64,000 nt of DNA from CBDATB01 sp965199745 (GTDB lineage: Bacteria; Bacteroidota; Bacteroidia; Cytophagales; Flammeovirgaceae), in the NCBI GenBank assembly GCA_965199745.1, contig CBDATB010000010.1, positions 62,001 through 126,000 on the forward strand, written 5' to 3'. Positions 47,210 through 57,040 of this stretch are shown in pieces. The notes beneath the pieces were generated by a model. It searched no databases and was not told the origin of the DNA. It was given only the letters and a program-made list of their open reading frames with translations. The position numbers were made by a program, and so were the translations under genes. Position 1 is the stretch's first letter, and each line of letters opens with the position of its first letter.

Positions 47210-48115
47210 TTGAGCATATCAAAGGAATTTAAAATCGGTTTACTGACAGTAGTCGCCATCAGTACACTCTATTGGGGTTTTAATTATTTGAAAGGAATCA
47301 ATACCTTCTCTTCTATCAACCACTTTTACATTGTATACGATAGCATTGGCGGCTTGCAGGAAGGTAATCAAGTAATGATCAGAGGATTTAGTGTAGGCAG
47401 GGTAGGCAATATCTCTTTATCACAGAAAAGGAACAATCGCTTGTTGGTAGAGCTAGAGGTAAAAAACCATATTAAACTCCATAAGGGTACGGCGGCACAA
47501 TTAGTCGACGCAGGATTTTTAGGCGGTAAAGTTATCAACTTGGTAACGGGTAATGGTATGCAGATCTTGCAAGATGGCGACACACTTTTAAGTGAATTAA
47601 CCCCCAGCTTAGCAGAAAAAATGTCGGCAAAGGTTGAACCCATTATTAATAATTTAGATAGCATTACCAGAAAAGTAGATACTATGATTATTGCGTATAC
47701 TGCTCTTAGCTATGAGGTAAAAAATATGCTATTTTCAGTGCAAGATAACCTCAATACTGTAAAAACAAAGCTAAATAATACGCTCAATAATACTTCTGCG
47801 GCTATGAAAAGTGCCAAAACAAATTTAGATCTGCTCTCAACGAAGCTAGTACAAATAACAGACAGCATTCATGCGATGCCCTTGGCGAGTTTAACAAAAG
47901 AACTCCAAAAGACTTCCGTTGAGCTAAATAAGAGCATGAAAGCACTCAATAAAGCAGAAGGCTCTATGGGTAAAATGCTCTACGACCCAAAGCTTTATGA
48001 TAACTTAAATCAGACCATAAGAGACCTTGATAGCCTTTTTGTCGATTTAAAAGCAAGCCCTAAGCGCTACGTACACTTTTCAATTTTCGGAAAAAAAGAG
48101 AAAAAGAAAAAGTAA
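47210..48115 (+). CDS. MlaD/MCE-family lipid-transport protein
   Basis: A 301-residue protein anchored by an N-terminal membrane helix (KIGLLTVVAISTLYWGFNYL). Residues about 38-115 form the MCE domain (FYIVYDSIGGLQEGNQVMIR, then VGRVGNISL and AGFLGGKVINL). The C-terminal part is a long helix rich in Asn, Thr and Ser, likely a coiled coil spanning the periplasm. It starts at TTG (47210). Such proteins deliver phospholipids between membranes; the MlaE/MlaF partners are not here. It is cotranscribed with the amidase and probably with the AAA gene 22 bases downstream. Confidence 0.85.
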   Translation: MSISKEFKIGLLTVVAISTLYWGFNYLKGINTFSSINHFYIVYDSIGGLQEGNQVMIRGFSVGRVGNISLSQKRNNRLLVELEVKNHIKLHKGTAAQLVDAGFLGGKVINLVTGNGMQILQDGDTLLSELTPSLAEKMSAKVEPIINNLDSITRKVDTMIIAYTALSYEVKNMLFSVQDNLNTVKTKLNNTLNNTSAAMKSAKTNLDLLSTKLVQITDSIHAMPLASLTKELQKTSVELNKSMKALNKAEGSMGKMLYDPKLYDNLNQTIRDLDSLFVDLKASPKRYVHFSIFGKKEKKKK

Positions 48116-48137
48116 TTATTAGCCTAATTTCCTTTAT

Positions 48138-50864
48138 ATGGCCAGAAAGACTTCATCTACACAAGACCAAAGATATAAATTCCAAACGCTCAAAATATAC
48201 AATTCTACCGAATGGATGGCCGATAGCCGAAAAAAGTATCGGCAAGTATTTGACAAATCGGAGCTTTCCTATCTCTATGTAGAGTTGTGTTTTATCAATA
48301 AGCTATTTGAGCAAAAAGAATGGGAAGTAAATATTAATTTCAAGTGTTATAAGTTCACCGATATCGGCAAAGACCAGCTGTGTAACCTTGATATAAAAAA
48401 AATCATATCTCAGCAAGACCATACCATGTATGTCAGAGAAGGGTGGGGTAATGAGAAAAAAGGGAAATTTTGGCATCGTGGCGATTATATCTGGGAAGCC
48501 TACGCGGACGAAATAAAAGTAGGAGAAATCTATTTTTATGTAGAAGATGCCGGACCAGTTCTTAACCATGCTAATCCTTTTTTTGAAATACTTTCACTCA
48601 AGCTCTTTGAGGGAGCAAGTACGGGTGTACCTAAACAAGACAGAATCTACCTCAGTAGCTTCAATATGCACAGCACTCGTTTTGTATGGGTAGAACTTCA
48701 GCTTGAAAATATACAAACCGATCTTTGGTATTGTGAGTTGATGTTCAATTTTTATAATAACTCTGGCTTGCTGAAGGGCAGAACGACTGAGTTGAAAAAA
48801 ATTCAGACAACAGAAAGTAAGATAACCGTCATAACGGGTTGGGGAGCTGACACACCAGGCACTTGGTATGAAGGAAAATATACGCTTGAAATTGTTTTTA
48901 TGGATACCTTAGTAGCAGCCATCCCTTTCCAGTGCGATACAAAGGCAGTAGTCGGAGTGAATAAAATGTTGCTGGGAGAAGATTTGGAAATTAAAACTTA
49001 TCAGCTCTACTATGAGCAAGAGAAAAAAGAACCACCTGAGGATATTATGGTACGCCTGAACAAAATGGTTGGGCTGCAACCTGTTAAAAAGCAAGCGGAA
49101 AACTATCTGAATTATCTGAAATTTCTTCAAATAAGACAAAAATACGGCTTCGATAAAGCAGAAAAAATAGGCTTACATACTGTATTTAAAGGTAGTCCTG
49201 GCACTGGTAAGACTACCGTAGCTAAGCTCTTAGCCCGAATTTTTTATGCGATGGGTTTCCTCGAAAGAAACATATTTATAGAAGCAAGTCGTGCCGAACT
49301 CGTCGGGCAGTACATTGGACAGACAGCACCTAAAGTAAAAGAAGTTATTGACAGTGCTAGGGGCGGCGTGCTTTTTATAGATGAAGCCTACGCTTTGGTA
49401 AGAAATAAAAACGACGATAAAGACTACGGGCATGAAGCCGTAGAGGTGCTGTTGAAAGAAATGTCTGACGGACCAGGAGATGTGGCCATCTTTTTGGCTG
49501 GATATCCCGCTGGTATGGAGTTGCTCATGTCCTCTAACCCGGGTTTAAAATCAAGGATTAAACTAATCTTTGACTTTCCTGATTATCTTCCCCAAGAATT
49601 ATACAAAATAATGTTACTGGAAGCTGAAAAACAAGAAGTAACACTTGATGAGCAAGCAGCTGCTTTTCTACACCTAAAAATTACAGATGCCTACAGAAAC
49701 AGAGACGAAAGTTTTGGCAACGCCCGCATGGTTAGTAACTACATTACTCAGGCAAAAATCAATATGGGTTTGCGCGTAGTAAAAATAATAGACGAGAAAA
49801 AATCTCAGAGAAACGCCGAAGCAAAAGTTGATAGTTATTCAAAGCCATTTAAAGAATTGAAAATAACAAACACAAGGGCAAAAGCAGACTTAAAAGCCGA
49901 GCAAGTACTCTTGCAAACGATTATCATAGAAGATGTTAAAGAGTTAGATAAAGAGTACCGATCTGCCTTGCCCGAGATAGCTATTGATGAAGCTGCTTTG
50001 ACAGAAACCATGCAGGAGCTAAACGGGCTGATAGGCTTAGAAAAGATAAAAAAAGAAATTAATGAAACGATCAGTTTGGTCAGGTATTACCACGAAAATC
50101 AAGTAGAAATATTACAAAAATTCTCTGCACACACCGTATTCAAAGGTAATCCGGGTACGGGAAAAACGACTGTCGCCAGAATACTTGCCAAAGCATATCG
50201 AGCAATGGGCGTGTTGGAAAGAGGGCATTTGATAGAATGTAGCAGAGAAAATCTGGTGGCAGGGTATGTAGGACAAACCGCTACTAAAACCAAAAAACTT
50301 ATTGATAGGGCAAGAGGAGGCGTACTGTTCATAGACGAGGCTTATGCTTTGCATACTTTTGACGAACATTACGACTTCGGAAAAGAATCCGTAGAGGTCT
50401 TACTCAAAGAAATGGAAGAAAACAGAGGCGACCTGTTGGTAATTGTAGCTGGCTATACTAATCCGATGGATAAATTTTTAGATATGAACCCGGGTTTAAA
50501 ATCTCGATTCGACAGGCAACTTATATTTGAAGACTTCAAAGAGACCCAACTCATGAAAATTACTGACTATATGCTCGAAAAAGACGGCTTAGTACTTGCC
50601 AAACGAGCACAAAGCCATATCAAACAATACCTTCAGTACTTATTTGCACATCGCGATAAGCATTTTGGCAATGCTAGAGTACTTAGAAAAATGGTTGCTA
50701 AAATAGTCAGGAATCAACACCTGCGCATGGCAAATACCCCTAAAACTTTACATAAGAATTATAGCCTGAAAACTGTTAGCTTAGCAGATGTTAAAGAGTT
50801 TGTATCGGGCAGCAACGATCTAGATACCAAATCAGGCGTAGGATTTGATATGAACCTAGTATGA
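48138..50864 (+). CDS. Tandem CbxX/CfxQ-type AAA+ ATPase with duplicated N-terminal beta domain
   Basis: A 908-residue cytoplasmic protein. Two AAA modules of the CbxX (EccA/rubisco-activase-like) type follow each other: Walker A FKGSPGTGKTTVAKLL near residue 352 with VLFIDEAYALVRN, and FKGNPGTGKTTVARIL near residue 669 with VLFIDEAYALHTF. Each has the family's arginine-rich end (NPGLKSR, FGNAR). Residues about 10-145 and 150-275 look like two copies of a beta-sandwich domain, each with a GWG followed by a W-x-x-G/E-x-Y pattern (REGWGNEKKGKFWHRGDY and TGWGADTPGTWYEGKY). CbxX proteins remodel partner complexes; the partner here is unknown. Confidence 0.75.
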   Translation: MARKTSSTQDQRYKFQTLKIYNSTEWMADSRKKYRQVFDKSELSYLYVELCFINKLFEQKEWEVNINFKCYKFTDIGKDQLCNLDIKKIISQQDHTMYVREGWGNEKKGKFWHRGDYIWEAYADEIKVGEIYFYVEDAGPVLNHANPFFEILSLKLFEGASTGVPKQDRIYLSSFNMHSTRFVWVELQLENIQTDLWYCELMFNFYNNSGLLKGRTTELKKIQTTESKITVITGWGADTPGTWYEGKYTLEIVFMDTLVAAIPFQCDTKAVVGVNKMLLGEDLEIKTYQLYYEQEKKEPPEDIMVRLNKMVGLQPVKKQAENYLNYLKFLQIRQKYGFDKAEKIGLHTVFKGSPGTGKTTVAKLLARIFYAMGFLERNIFIEASRAELVGQYIGQTAPKVKEVIDSARGGVLFIDEAYALVRNKNDDKDYGHEAVEVLLKEMSDGPGDVAIFLAGYPAGMELLMSSNPGLKSRIKLIFDFPDYLPQELYKIMLLEAEKQEVTLDEQAAAFLHLKITDAYRNRDESFGNARMVSNYITQAKINMGLRVVKIIDEKKSQRNAEAKVDSYSKPFKELKITNTRAKADLKAEQVLLQTIIIEDVKELDKEYRSALPEIAIDEAALTETMQELNGLIGLEKIKKEINETISLVRYYHENQVEILQKFSAHTVFKGNPGTGKTTVARILAKAYRAMGVLERGHLIECSRENLVAGYVGQTATKTKKLIDRARGGVLFIDEAYALHTFDEHYDFGKESVEVLLKEMEENRGDLLVIVAGYTNPMDKFLDMNPGLKSRFDRQLIFEDFKETQLMKITDYMLEKDGLVLAKRAQSHIKQYLQYLFAHRDKHFGNARVLRKMVAKIVRNQHLRMANTPKTLHKNYSLKTVSLADVKEFVSGSNDLDTKSGVGFDMNLV

Positions 50865-50914
50865 GTGGATAAGAAGGTTTTGAGAAGTGTGTGCCTATCG
50901 TATTGAAGTTTTTT

Positions 50915-52024
50915 TTAAATTTTGGAGCTGGCACGAATAGCCGCCATATATTTTTCTACTACGAATCGTTCGTCAAATACTTCTACAGCTAATTGTCGGC
51001 TATGCATACCCATTTGCTCGAGTTGCTCATCGTTTATTTGAGTTATATCAAGTATTTTATCTGCAAGGTCAAAAGCATTTTTAACCTTGCACAAAAAGCC
51101 ATTATAATTATTTTTAACTACTTCCCTACAACCGGGTACGTCTGTTGTAATAAGTGGCTTACCCATAGCAGCAGCTTCTAGCAAAGACCTAGGTGTGCCC
51201 TCTCGATAAGAGGGTAAGACAACACAGTCAGCGGCGGCGATACTATGCCTTACATCATCATTAGTACCTATATATTTTATGAGTCCTTCCTGCTCCCAAA
51301 GGTAAATGTCTTCCATAGTGGCACTGAGATTTGCTTCCTGCTCAACGGTCCCAAGTAGCTTAAAATTGGCTTTGATATTTTTTTTTCTCACAATCCTAAT
51401 AGCTTCTATAAATTCTATAATGCCTTTATCGTAAAGTACACGGGCAATCATGAGAAATGTGAAGGTTTTATTTCGTGGCGAAGGCTGTGGCGAAAAATGT
51501 GTGATATTGACTCCAGAGCCGGGAACTAGGTCAGCAACTTTTTCTCTTATTAACTTTTGTGATAAAAATAAATATTTATCGTCTGTGTTTTGAAAAAATA
51601 CTATCAAAGGAAAACGGAAAGCAATTTTGTAAAGTACTTTGGCCACAAATGAAGTTAGATTATTGCGAATGAATACCGTACCTAATCCACTGACATTACT
51701 AACAGTGGGTATACGCAAAAAAGCGGCTGCAATAGTTCCATAAATATTAGGTTTAATTGTGTAGTGTAGAACGATATCTAAACGCGTCTTTTTATACAGC
51801 TTAAACAGCGCATAAATAAGTCTCACGTCTTTAATAGGGTTTGAACCTTTGTTAGACATTTCAATGGCTTCGTATCGACAGCCCAACGCTTTCAGCTGAG
51901 TTGAATATTTATCTCGTGGCGCAATGGCTATTACCTCATGCCCATCGGCTAGTAGTGCTTCTATTAAGCCACTTCTGAAATTATAAATATTCCAAGATCT
52001 GTTGATAGTAATCCCTATGGTCAT
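50915..52024 (-). CDS. Glycosyltransferase family 4, PglA-like
   Basis: A 369-residue GT-B glycosyltransferase. The N-terminal domain shows the acceptor-side pattern NIYNFRSGLIEALLADGHEV and TVSNVSGLGTVFIRN; the C-terminal nucleotide-sugar site has VVLPSYREGTPRSLLEAAAM followed by GKPLITTDVPGCREVV. This is the group that adds N-acetylgalactosamine or similar sugars to lipid-linked intermediates in O-antigen, capsule or glycoprotein synthesis. The precise sugar cannot be inferred. It sits 48 bases after a radical SAM gene on the same strand, with no other glycan genes nearby. Confidence 0.8.
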   Translation of the reverse strand: MTIGITINRSWNIYNFRSGLIEALLADGHEVIAIAPRDKYSTQLKALGCRYEAIEMSNKGSNPIKDVRLIYALFKLYKKTRLDIVLHYTIKPNIYGTIAAAFLRIPTVSNVSGLGTVFIRNNLTSFVAKVLYKIAFRFPLIVFFQNTDDKYLFLSQKLIREKVADLVPGSGVNITHFSPQPSPRNKTFTFLMIARVLYDKGIIEFIEAIRIVRKKNIKANFKLLGTVEQEANLSATMEDIYLWEQEGLIKYIGTNDDVRHSIAAADCVVLPSYREGTPRSLLEAAAMGKPLITTDVPGCREVVKNNYNGFLCKVKNAFDLADKILDITQINDEQLEQMGMHSRQLAVEVFDERFVVEKYMAAIRASSKI

Positions 52025-52072
52025 CGCTTATCGGTTAACAAAAAACTAGGCATTAGCTTTTTGAAAAATATA

Positions 52073-53101
52073 CTAAGCCCACACCTTAGTCCCTTCCGTA
52101 CAGTTCTTGCAAATATCCACATGCTGACGGGCTAGTATTAATTGTTTTCTGAAATTTTTATATGTATGGCTTTTCCATATGGTTTCAAATGCCGTGTCTT
52201 TTAGGTCTCCTAGCTCATAATGGGCATCTTTGTCGAAGCAACAAGGCAGTACCCTACCGTCCCAAGTAATCACGCAGGAATGCCACATTTTCCAACACCC
52301 ATTTTTTAACTGATTTTTGATGGCATAAGTACCATTAGGCTGCTGCTCATATCTTGAATAACGGTTTTGTAAAGGTATCAAAGGCGAACCATTTTCATAG
52401 TTATAAATTTGCGCTGTTTTTAATACGACTGAGTGTACGCCCAGTTTTTCTGCTAATCGATACAGCTGTGGTATTTGGTGTTCGTTAGTTTTAATAACGA
52501 GAAATTGAAAAACTATGTAAGGTTTTGTCGATTGTAATTTCTTCTTCCAGGCAATAATATTTTTAGCACCTTCTAAAACTCGAGCGAGTTTACCACCGAC
52601 CCGATAAGATTGGTAGGTTTGTTGTGAAGTTCCATCAACAGAAATGATTAGTCTATCCAATCCGGATACTACTGTTTGTCGGGCAGATTCATCGTTTAGG
52701 AAATGAGCATTAGTAGAAGTTGCTGTATATATTTTTTTTTGAGCGGCATAACTAACCATGTCCAGAAAATGAGGGTGCAAATAAGGCTCACCTTGAAAAT
52801 AGAAAGTTAGATAAAGCAGGTGGTCGGTGAGTTGGTCTATAATTGAGCGAAAGGTTGTTAGCTCGAGCTTGCCTGTAGGTCTAGTAAATGCTCTTAACCC
52901 GCTAGGACATTCGGGACACCTTAGGTTACAGGCGGTAGTCGGCTCAATAGCTATGCTCATAGGCATACCCAGATGCAAAGGCTTTTTAATTTGTTTGGCT
53001 ATGTAGTAGCTTGATATAAGCCGCACAGCATTCCAAGCTTTTTTGAAAGTGAGCCTAGAAATTATATTGCAAATATCCGTCAGGTTTGCATTTATCATCA
53101 A
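52073..53101 (-). CDS. Radical SAM protein with SPASM domain
   Basis: A 342-residue iron-sulfur enzyme. The SAM-cleaving cluster motif is CNLRCPEC (CxxxCxxC) near residue 58, in the context IEPTTACNLRCPECPSG. The C-terminal SPASM-type region, with auxiliary-cluster cysteines, is CWKMWHSCVITWDGRVLPCC and KNCTEGTKVW. FYFQGEPYLHP and SVDGTSQQTYQSYRVGG fit the family. Members modify peptides or sugars; this branch is often near glycan genes, as here. The substrate is unknown. It starts 12 bases downstream of the recN stop codon on the same strand. Confidence 0.85.
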   Translation of the reverse strand: MMINANLTDICNIISRLTFKKAWNAVRLISSYYIAKQIKKPLHLGMPMSIAIEPTTACNLRCPECPSGLRAFTRPTGKLELTTFRSIIDQLTDHLLYLTFYFQGEPYLHPHFLDMVSYAAQKKIYTATSTNAHFLNDESARQTVVSGLDRLIISVDGTSQQTYQSYRVGGKLARVLEGAKNIIAWKKKLQSTKPYIVFQFLVIKTNEHQIPQLYRLAEKLGVHSVVLKTAQIYNYENGSPLIPLQNRYSRYEQQPNGTYAIKNQLKNGCWKMWHSCVITWDGRVLPCCFDKDAHYELGDLKDTAFETIWKSHTYKNFRKQLILARQHVDICKNCTEGTKVWA

Positions 53102-53113
53102 CTTTAGTTTATA

Positions 53114-54769
53114 CTACTTAATTTTCATTAATTCTTTAGCACTTTCATATGCAGAGCTACCAGGGTTTTCTCCTCCAATCATTTCAGCAATGGTATTGAT
53201 TTGTTCTTCGGTATTTAGCAAACAGATATAAGTTAACGTTTTATTTGCTTGCTCGTGTTTGTATACCAAATAATGCGCTTGTGCCTTGGCCGCAATTTGG
53301 GGCAGATGAGTAATTACGATGAGTTGGTGGTGCCGTGCAATATCTTGTAGCATTTTTCCAACGGTAATGGCTGTTTGTCCAGACACTCCCGTATCAATTT
53401 CATCAAAAATCATGGTAGGCAGGTGAGTGCGTTGTGCTAATACATATTTTATAACTAACATCAAACGAGAAAACTCTCCTCCTGAGGCAACATTTTTCAG
53501 TTCACTTGGCAAAGTGTTTTTATTGGCACTAAATAATAAACTAATATGATCTTTACCATATTTTTCGGGCGGAATTTCACTCAATTTAATATGTAGCTTC
53601 GCGAAAGGCATACTGACTTCTGCCAATAGTTGCTCGATTTCTTTTTGTAAAAGTGGGATAGCTAGTTGCCGACTTTTGGAGAGCTTTTTGACTAAATCTA
53701 GCAGACGTTCGTAAGCTTCTGTTTTATTAGATTTTAGATTCTCAAGTTCTTGATCAAAGCTGACTACTTTGTCTACTTTAATACGCAAATCTTCGCGTAC
53801 CTGCTTGAGTCCTTCAACAGAATACGTACGATGCTTTTTTTGCAAGCTATATAAATTGTCTAATTTCTCACGGATAAAGGCGATTCTTTCCTTGTCAAAA
53901 AACAGATCATTTTCTTTTCTTTCAATTTCATCGCCTACGTCCATTAACTCTACCAGCCCACTTTCTACTCGCTGCATCAACATTTGGCAATCGTCTGAAT
54001 ACTTTCCACTATATTTTAAGGCACCAAGCACCGACTTCAGGCTCGATTCTACCGAAAACTCCGACTTCGACAAGTAATCTAAAGCAATATTGAGATTAGA
54101 TTTGATATTCTCAGTATTTTCTAACATTTCTAGCTCTTTTTCCAACGTCTGCTGGTTGCATTCATCTAATGCTGCCTGCTCGATCTCTCTTAATAAGAAA
54201 TGGTTAAAATCATAACTCGCTTGCATTTGCTCGTGGTCTTGCAATAGGTCTTGGTAGAGTTTTTCGGCTTGCTTGTAGTCTTTGTAGGCTTTCTGATAAA
54301 CTTTGAGCAAATCCTGATTCTGTGCATAAGAATCAAGGAGCATTCTCTGGAAAATATTGCCGCTTAATTGTAGCGTTTCGTGTTGTGAGTGAATATCCAT
54401 GAGGCTACGAGCCAAGCCTCTCAGCGTATCGAGCTTAACGGGTGTGTCATTGATAAAAGCTCGTGATTTGCCACTAGGAGAAATTTCTCTTCGGATAATG
54501 GTCTTTTCCTCAAAGTCCAGCTCAAGTACTTCAAATATTGCCTGTAAGCCGTACTGACCAATATCAAAAATGGCTTCAATAATACACTTTTTACTATTAT
54601 CGAGCAGTGCTTTGGTATCAGCCCGATTGCCCAACAGTAAACCTAGAGCACCTAATATAATTGACTTACCCGTTCCAGTTTCGCCCGTGACGATATTAAG
54701 ACTTTTGTCGGGCTTCATGATTAATTCATGGATAAGCACGTAGTTCTTGATTTCCAGCCTCTTAAGCAT
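53114..54769 (-). CDS. recN: DNA repair protein RecN
   Basis: A 551-residue SMC-like ATPase acting at double-strand breaks. Walker A is GETGTGKSIILGALG (residues 29-43). Central residues about 150-380 form two long coiled-coil arms. The ABC signature lies in NVASGGEFSRLMLVIKYVLA, and Walker B is PTMIFDEIDTGVSGQTA, followed by QLIVITHLPQIAA. Length is normal. It is the first gene of a run with the radical SAM and glycosyltransferase genes, but no functional link is evident. Confidence 0.92.
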   Translation of the reverse strand: MLKRLEIKNYVLIHELIMKPDKSLNIVTGETGTGKSIILGALGLLLGNRADTKALLDNSKKCIIEAIFDIGQYGLQAIFEVLELDFEEKTIIRREISPSGKSRAFINDTPVKLDTLRGLARSLMDIHSQHETLQLSGNIFQRMLLDSYAQNQDLLKVYQKAYKDYKQAEKLYQDLLQDHEQMQASYDFNHFLLREIEQAALDECNQQTLEKELEMLENTENIKSNLNIALDYLSKSEFSVESSLKSVLGALKYSGKYSDDCQMLMQRVESGLVELMDVGDEIERKENDLFFDKERIAFIREKLDNLYSLQKKHRTYSVEGLKQVREDLRIKVDKVVSFDQELENLKSNKTEAYERLLDLVKKLSKSRQLAIPLLQKEIEQLLAEVSMPFAKLHIKLSEIPPEKYGKDHISLLFSANKNTLPSELKNVASGGEFSRLMLVIKYVLAQRTHLPTMIFDEIDTGVSGQTAITVGKMLQDIARHHQLIVITHLPQIAAKAQAHYLVYKHEQANKTLTYICLLNTEEQINTIAEMIGGENPGSSAYESAKELMKIK

Positions 54770-55132
54770 AAGATTTTGAATTAAGCATGAAAAACTTTAA
54801 TTCTCATTTTTCGCGGTGGGTTTATTTTATTTTTCTGCTGCAAAGATATGAAGTTTAAGAGTGTGTTTTAAACAAGAGTACAAAATCTTCTAAAATCGAA
54901 TTATTTCGCCCTCTGATTTTTTTAAGCTCATGGGTGGGGTGGCGAGTACACCTGTAGAGCGACTTAAGACTGCTATTCTGGGCTTTTGTATGGAGTGTGA
55001 GCCAACACCGTAGGACACAAAGCGTACTTGTCTCTGGGAAATGAGTAGTTCACTTATGCACATTGTAGGATTTTTATTTTTGAAAAGCGAAATATTAAAA
55101 GTTGAACTTTTTGCATTAGTAAAATAACGGAT
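54770..55132. other. Intergenic region upstream of recN, no gene seen
   Basis: About 360 bases. No convincing open frame on either strand, no tRNA and no obvious terminator. The recN promoter should be near its left side. Confidence 0.5.
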
Positions 55133-55354
55133 TTAATACTCATCTTCATTAAAGAAAAAATCTTCGTTGGTCGGGTAATCTGGCCAGACCTCTTCAATGC
55201 TTTCATACGGCTGGCCATCATCCTCAAGCTCTTGAAGGTTTTCTACAACCTCAAGAGGAGCTCCTGTGCGAACCGAGTAGTCTACCAGCTCTTCCTTAGT
55301 AGCAGGCCAAGGGGCATCTTCTAAGTAAGAAGCTAATTCTAATGTCCAGTACAT
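55133..55354 (-). CDS. DUF2795 protein
   Basis: A 73-residue, strongly acidic protein. MYWTLELASYLEDAPWPATK and ELVDYSVRTGAPLEVVENLQ match the DUF2795 family, with the Bacteroidota version's acidic tail ending EDFFFNEDEY. It is small, soluble and of unknown function. It stands alone, with about 190 bases to the phosphoesterase gene on the same strand. Confidence 0.85.
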   Translation of the reverse strand: MYWTLELASYLEDAPWPATKEELVDYSVRTGAPLEVVENLQELEDDGQPYESIEEVWPDYPTNEDFFFNEDEY

Positions 55355-55547
55355 GCCTTAATAATCAAGGTTATTATTTAAAAAAAATTAAAAAGACCTT
55401 CTTTGGCAAAAGCTTTACAAGTAGCTGTTGATGAGGCGTTACTCAAGGGCGCGCAAAAATAGAAAATAAAAGCAAAAAGCAAAAAAAATCCTATTTACTT
55501 AGCCAAAGCTTCTGGCTATTCGAGTGTTTAGAGCTATAAAACTAGCA

Positions 55548-56810
55548 TCAAACCGTTTGCAATTCAATAATGGTGATTTCAGGAGGCATACCGATTCGTC
55601 CGGGAAAACCTATGTATCCAAATCCTGTGTTAACATACAAATACTGGTTGCCGCTCTGATACAAGCCAGCCCATTGGTCATACATGTACTGAACAGGGCT
55701 CCATTGGAAATTACCCAATTTTACACCGAATTGCATCCCATGGGTGTGTCCGGCAAACGTTATATCTATATCAGGGTAGTCTGGTCTGACTTGGGCATCC
55801 CAATGGCTGGGGTCGTGGGAGAGCAACAGTTTTACGGGAGTCCCTTCGATGCCTCGATGTGCCTCATGGAGTTTGCCGTACTTGGGAAAACGACTTTTAG
55901 CACTCCAATTTTCAACACCAAGAATAGCTAATTGTTCACCACTCTGCTCCAACAACTCATGTTGGTTCATGAGCAGCTTCCAGCCCATTGCACGGTGTAT
56001 ATTTTTAAGTTCTTCGAGATTTTTAAGTTTTTCCTCTTTACTTGGCCAAGCTGCATAGTTGCCATAGTCATGGTTTCCTAAGGTAGAAAAGACGCCCAAA
56101 GGTGCTGTAACACGGCTAAAAACTGCTACATAATCTTTCATCTCTTTAGCCCTGTTATTTACCAAATCGCCTGTAAAAAAAATAATATCAGCTTTTTCTT
56201 TTAAAAGCATATCCACCCCTCCTTGCACGGCAGTTTTATTGAAAAAGCTACCCGCATGAATATCGGATAACTGCCCGATTTTTATGCCGTGAAATGCTTT
56301 GGGCAGCTTAGGTAATTTAACTATATGCCTGCGTACCTGATAATCATGCGCACCCGAAATAATTCCATAAGTCATGCCTAAAACAGGTACTGAAGCTACC
56401 ACCAAACCAGCGCGAGATAAAAACTCAGACCTTGCAATACCTCCTTGTATTTCTGGCACCTCGCCCTGTTTAAATAGGTGCGTCAGCTGATCATAGCCCC
56501 ATTGCCCAAGGCGTATTAAGTCATCAATTAGTAAAAAGAATACGACAAATATTTTAGAGAAATAGTTAATGAAAATACCTGTTATCAGAAAAGAGCGTAA
56601 CTTATCACCTAATATATCTGGATGTAAAAATGCGGCACAAAAAAGTGTCGTAACAGACACTAAGGTAATTCCCCAAAAAATATAGTCAAGTATTTTTTTT
56701 CGGATGGGTGAAATTCCCTGAAAAGCAGTTTGCACCGCTTGAAAAACATAAATATCTATGACAATAAATATGAAGGCGACAATAGGAATAAAAATCAGTT
56801 TATTCATCAC
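55548..56810 (-). CDS. Membrane metallophosphoesterase
   Basis: A 420-residue protein. The first 150 residues contain about three to four membrane helices and a linker with a fourth hydrophobic segment. The catalytic domain has all calcineurin-type motifs: GQLSDIHAGSF, FFTGDLVNNRA, LGNHDYGNYA, LLSHDPSHW and FAGHTHGMQFG. Many homologues (YaeI/YkuE-like) act on envelope lipids such as UDP-diacylglucosamine or on unknown phosphodiesters. Substrate is not determined here. Confidence 0.85.
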   Translation of the reverse strand: MMNKLIFIPIVAFIFIVIDIYVFQAVQTAFQGISPIRKKILDYIFWGITLVSVTTLFCAAFLHPDILGDKLRSFLITGIFINYFSKIFVVFFLLIDDLIRLGQWGYDQLTHLFKQGEVPEIQGGIARSEFLSRAGLVVASVPVLGMTYGIISGAHDYQVRRHIVKLPKLPKAFHGIKIGQLSDIHAGSFFNKTAVQGGVDMLLKEKADIIFFTGDLVNNRAKEMKDYVAVFSRVTAPLGVFSTLGNHDYGNYAAWPSKEEKLKNLEELKNIHRAMGWKLLMNQHELLEQSGEQLAILGVENWSAKSRFPKYGKLHEAHRGIEGTPVKLLLSHDPSHWDAQVRPDYPDIDITFAGHTHGMQFGVKLGNFQWSPVQYMYDQWAGLYQSGNQYLYVNTGFGYIGFPGRIGMPPEITIIELQTV

Positions 56811-57003
56811 AAATTTTCTTTACAGTTAGCATCAAAAAAATCAAATATGATTAACAAACTTGATTTATCACTCCTTTGTTTGCGAGTAATTATACGACAC
56901 ATTGGCTGGGAATTATTATATGCTTTCACGTTGAGCTAATTGAATAATTGCAAAAAAATCAAGCAACTTTCTTATTAAAATAAAAAGTCTAATAATAATT
57001 TTA

Positions 57004-57011
57004 TAGCTTTG
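57004..57011 (+). promoter_or_regulatory. -7 box (TAGCTTTG) upstream of the AsmA-like gene
   Basis: An exact TAnnTTTG match 29 bases before the start codon at 57041. No TTG at the expected upstream distance was found. Confidence 0.25.
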
Positions 57012-57040
57012 AGAAAGAATTAAAACATCAACTAAAATAA

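Noticed and set aside
55524..55931. 135-codon plus-strand frame
   Set aside because: Antisense to the conserved catalytic part of the metallophosphoesterase.
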